Of a stretch of DNA of 6,939 nucleotides, positions 5,863 through 6,939 are shown piece by piece. Each line of letters opens with the position of its first letter. Positions within the stretch are counted from its first letter, which is position 1. The notes under the pieces were generated by a model. That model was not told where the DNA came from, did no database searches, and saw nothing but the letters and a program-made list of their open reading frames with translations. Source of the stretch: Rhodospirillales bacterium (lineage in GTDB: Bacteria > Pseudomonadota > Alphaproteobacteria > Rhodospirillales > Casp-alpha2); contig JACPJY010000142.1 in assembly GCA_016187325.1 (NCBI GenBank), forward strand, positions 1 to 6,939, given 5' to 3'. A program made the position numbers and the translations under genes.

Positions 5863-6748
5863 CGTCGGCCTTAAACCGCGCCTCTTCTGCTTCGGCCTCG
5901 GCTACAGCGCCAGGCGGCTGGCGCATGCGCTGATCGCCGACGGTTGGCGCGTCGCCGGCACCACCCGCACGGCGGCCGGCCAGGCGCACCTCGCCGCCGA
6001 AGGCATCGACGCCTATCGGTTCGACGGCGAAACGCCGCTCGCCGCCGCGCCGGCAACGCTCGCCGGCACCACGCATCTGCTCGATTCCGTGCCGCCCGGG
6101 CCCGACGGCGATCCGGTGCTGGTTCACCACGGCCGCGACATCCGTGCCCTGAAGACGCTAGCCTGGATCGGCTATCTGTCGACCACCGGCGTCTACGGCG
6201 ACACACTCGGCGGGACGGTCGACGAGACGTCGTTGCTCAATCCGACATCGGAACGGAGCCGGCAGCGGGCCGACGCGGAAGCGGCGTGGCTCACGCTGGC
6301 CCGCGATCACAAGCTGCCGGTACACGTGTTCCGGCTCGCCGGCATCTACGGCCCCAGGCGCAGCGCCCTCGACCAAGTGCGGAGCGGGACGGCACGGCGC
6401 ATCGACAAGCCCGGGCACCTGTTCTCGCGCATCCACGTCGACGACATCGCCAACGTTCTCCGGGCGTCGATGGCGAAACCCAACCCCGGCGCCATCTACA
6501 ACGTCTGCGACGACGAGCCGGCGGCGCCGGCCGACGTCACCGCCTTCGCCTGCGGACTCCTCGACGTCGCGCCGCCGCCGGCGATCCCGTTCGAGGAGGC
6601 GCGGGTGACGATGTCGCCGATGGCGCTCAGCTTCTGGCGCGACAACCGCCGCGTTTCTAACCGGCGCATCAGGGAAGAGCTCGGTGTGGTCCTGAAGTAT
6701 CCGAGTTACCGCGAAGGCTTGCGCGCCGTGCTGGCGGAAGGCGGATAG
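5855..6748 (+). CDS. Atypical short-chain dehydrogenase / NAD-dependent epimerase-fold protein (YeeZ-like)
   Basis: This 297-residue soluble protein has an N-terminal Rossmann fold. The dinucleotide loop FGLGYSARRLA (13-23) has Gly14, Gly16 and Ala19, and GTTRT (35-39) follows the second strand. The segment YLSTTGVYGD (107-116) holds the Ser/Thr and Tyr114 of the extended-SDR active site. The residue four after Tyr is Leu118, not the catalytic Lys of the YxxxK motif, which marks it as atypical. FRLAGIYGP (159-167) and RIHVDDIAN (192-200) are standard extended-SDR elements. The C-terminal part (about 238-290) is the small substrate domain. The substrate is unknown; a sugar-nucleotide epimerase role is not supported because of the missing Lys. 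Only the ATG at 5855 fits, because the frame is closed by a stop at 5828. It is divergent from the dehydrogenase operon. Confidence 0.85.
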   Translation: MVDVGLKPRLFCFGLGYSARRLAHALIADGWRVAGTTRTAAGQAHLAAEGIDAYRFDGETPLAAAPATLAGTTHLLDSVPPGPDGDPVLVHHGRDIRALKTLAWIGYLSTTGVYGDTLGGTVDETSLLNPTSERSRQRADAEAAWLTLARDHKLPVHVFRLAGIYGPRRSALDQVRSGTARRIDKPGHLFSRIHVDDIANVLRASMAKPNPGAIYNVCDDEPAAPADVTAFACGLLDVAPPPAIPFEEARVTMSPMALSFWRDNRRVSNRRIREELGVVLKYPSYREGLRAVLAEGG

Positions 6749-6762
6749 GGGCGGCGCGACGA

Positions 6763-6791
6763 TTGTCCGCGATCTCGATCTCGGCTATACG
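6763..6791 (+). promoter_or_regulatory. Candidate promoter for the right-edge membrane protein
   Basis: TTGTCC (6763-6768) and TATACG (6786-6791) are separated by 17 bp, each matching four of six consensus positions. A tandem GATCTC pair (6771-6782) lies between them. It sits in the 91-bp gap after the SDR stop and would give a 5' leader of roughly 40 nt. This is sequence resemblance only. Confidence 0.3.
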
Positions 6792-6839
6792 GTGGACCCA
6801 CACCGTGCTGACTCATTTTTCGTCCCCGTCCCGTGCCAT

Positions 6840-6939
6840 ATGACCGAACCCGAATTGTCCAGACTGTTTCTCGCCGTCGTCGCGCTCATCATCGCAGCGC
6901 TCGGCAGTGGCTACGCTTTTCAACGCTTCGGCATGCCGC
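6840..6939 (+). CDS. N-terminus of a membrane protein, possibly a CPA2 cation:proton antiporter (3' end outside window)
   Basis: An ATG at 6840 opens a frame that runs to the right edge: 33 full codons, beginning MTEPELSRLFLAVVA. After a short polar start there is one hydrophobic helix (about residues 9-26), followed by YAFQRFGMP. A first helix ending in an aromatic-rich xFxRFGxP turn is how Kef/CPA2-type Na+(K+)/H+ antiporters begin, where it is usually followed by a VIGEI-like motif that would lie just past this edge. No Shine-Dalgarno is clear. That it is coding is fairly likely. The family is an inference from about 20 residues. Confidence 0.5.
   Translation, partial: MTEPELSRLFLAVVALIIAALGSGYAFQRFGMP

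Overview
The window is a strongly GC-rich, gene-dense bacterial chromosome segment that looks alphaproteobacterial. Three things suggest this: the very GC-biased codon use, a glutathione-S-transferase-fold protein closely resembling the FtsZ-binding division protein FzlA of Caulobacter and its relatives, and promoter-like elements matching the alphaproteobacterial TTGACA / CTATAT pattern. It reads as core chromosome. I see no transposase, integrase, CRISPR array, tRNA, rRNA or phage gene.

Layout, left to right. (1) 2-1327 (+): the C-terminal part of DNA polymerase I (polA), cut by the left edge, with the end of the proofreading domain and an intact polymerase domain. (2) 1349-3034 (-): the msrP-msrQ pair, encoding the periplasmic molybdenum methionine-sulfoxide reductase and its haem-containing membrane partner. 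It converges with polA. (3) 3035-3312: a divergent control region with a good candidate msrP promoter, a tandem 8-bp operator-like repeat across its -10 element, and a 10-bp inverted repeat around the whole. (4) 3313-3981 (+): the FzlA-like protein. (5) 4025-5750 (-): a two-gene operon of a D-2-hydroxyacid dehydrogenase (CtBP-like) followed one base later by an exported TPR protein. (6) 5751-5854: a second short divergent control region. (7) 5855-6748 (+): an atypical SDR / NAD-dependent epimerase-fold protein of the YeeZ type. (8) 6840 to the right edge (+): the first 33 codons of a membrane protein whose start resembles a CPA2-type cation:proton antiporter.

The functional links that can be supported are local. 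MsrP and MsrQ form one electron-transfer and repair system: quinol to MsrQ haem to MsrP molybdopterin to oxidised periplasmic methionines. The dehydrogenase and TPR protein are probably translationally coupled, but their shared purpose is unknown. No previously undescribed multi-gene system is evident. The best leads are regulatory (the msrPQ control region and the out-of-register Shine-Dalgarno before the SDR gene) and contextual (the fzlA-SDR neighbourhood without queG).
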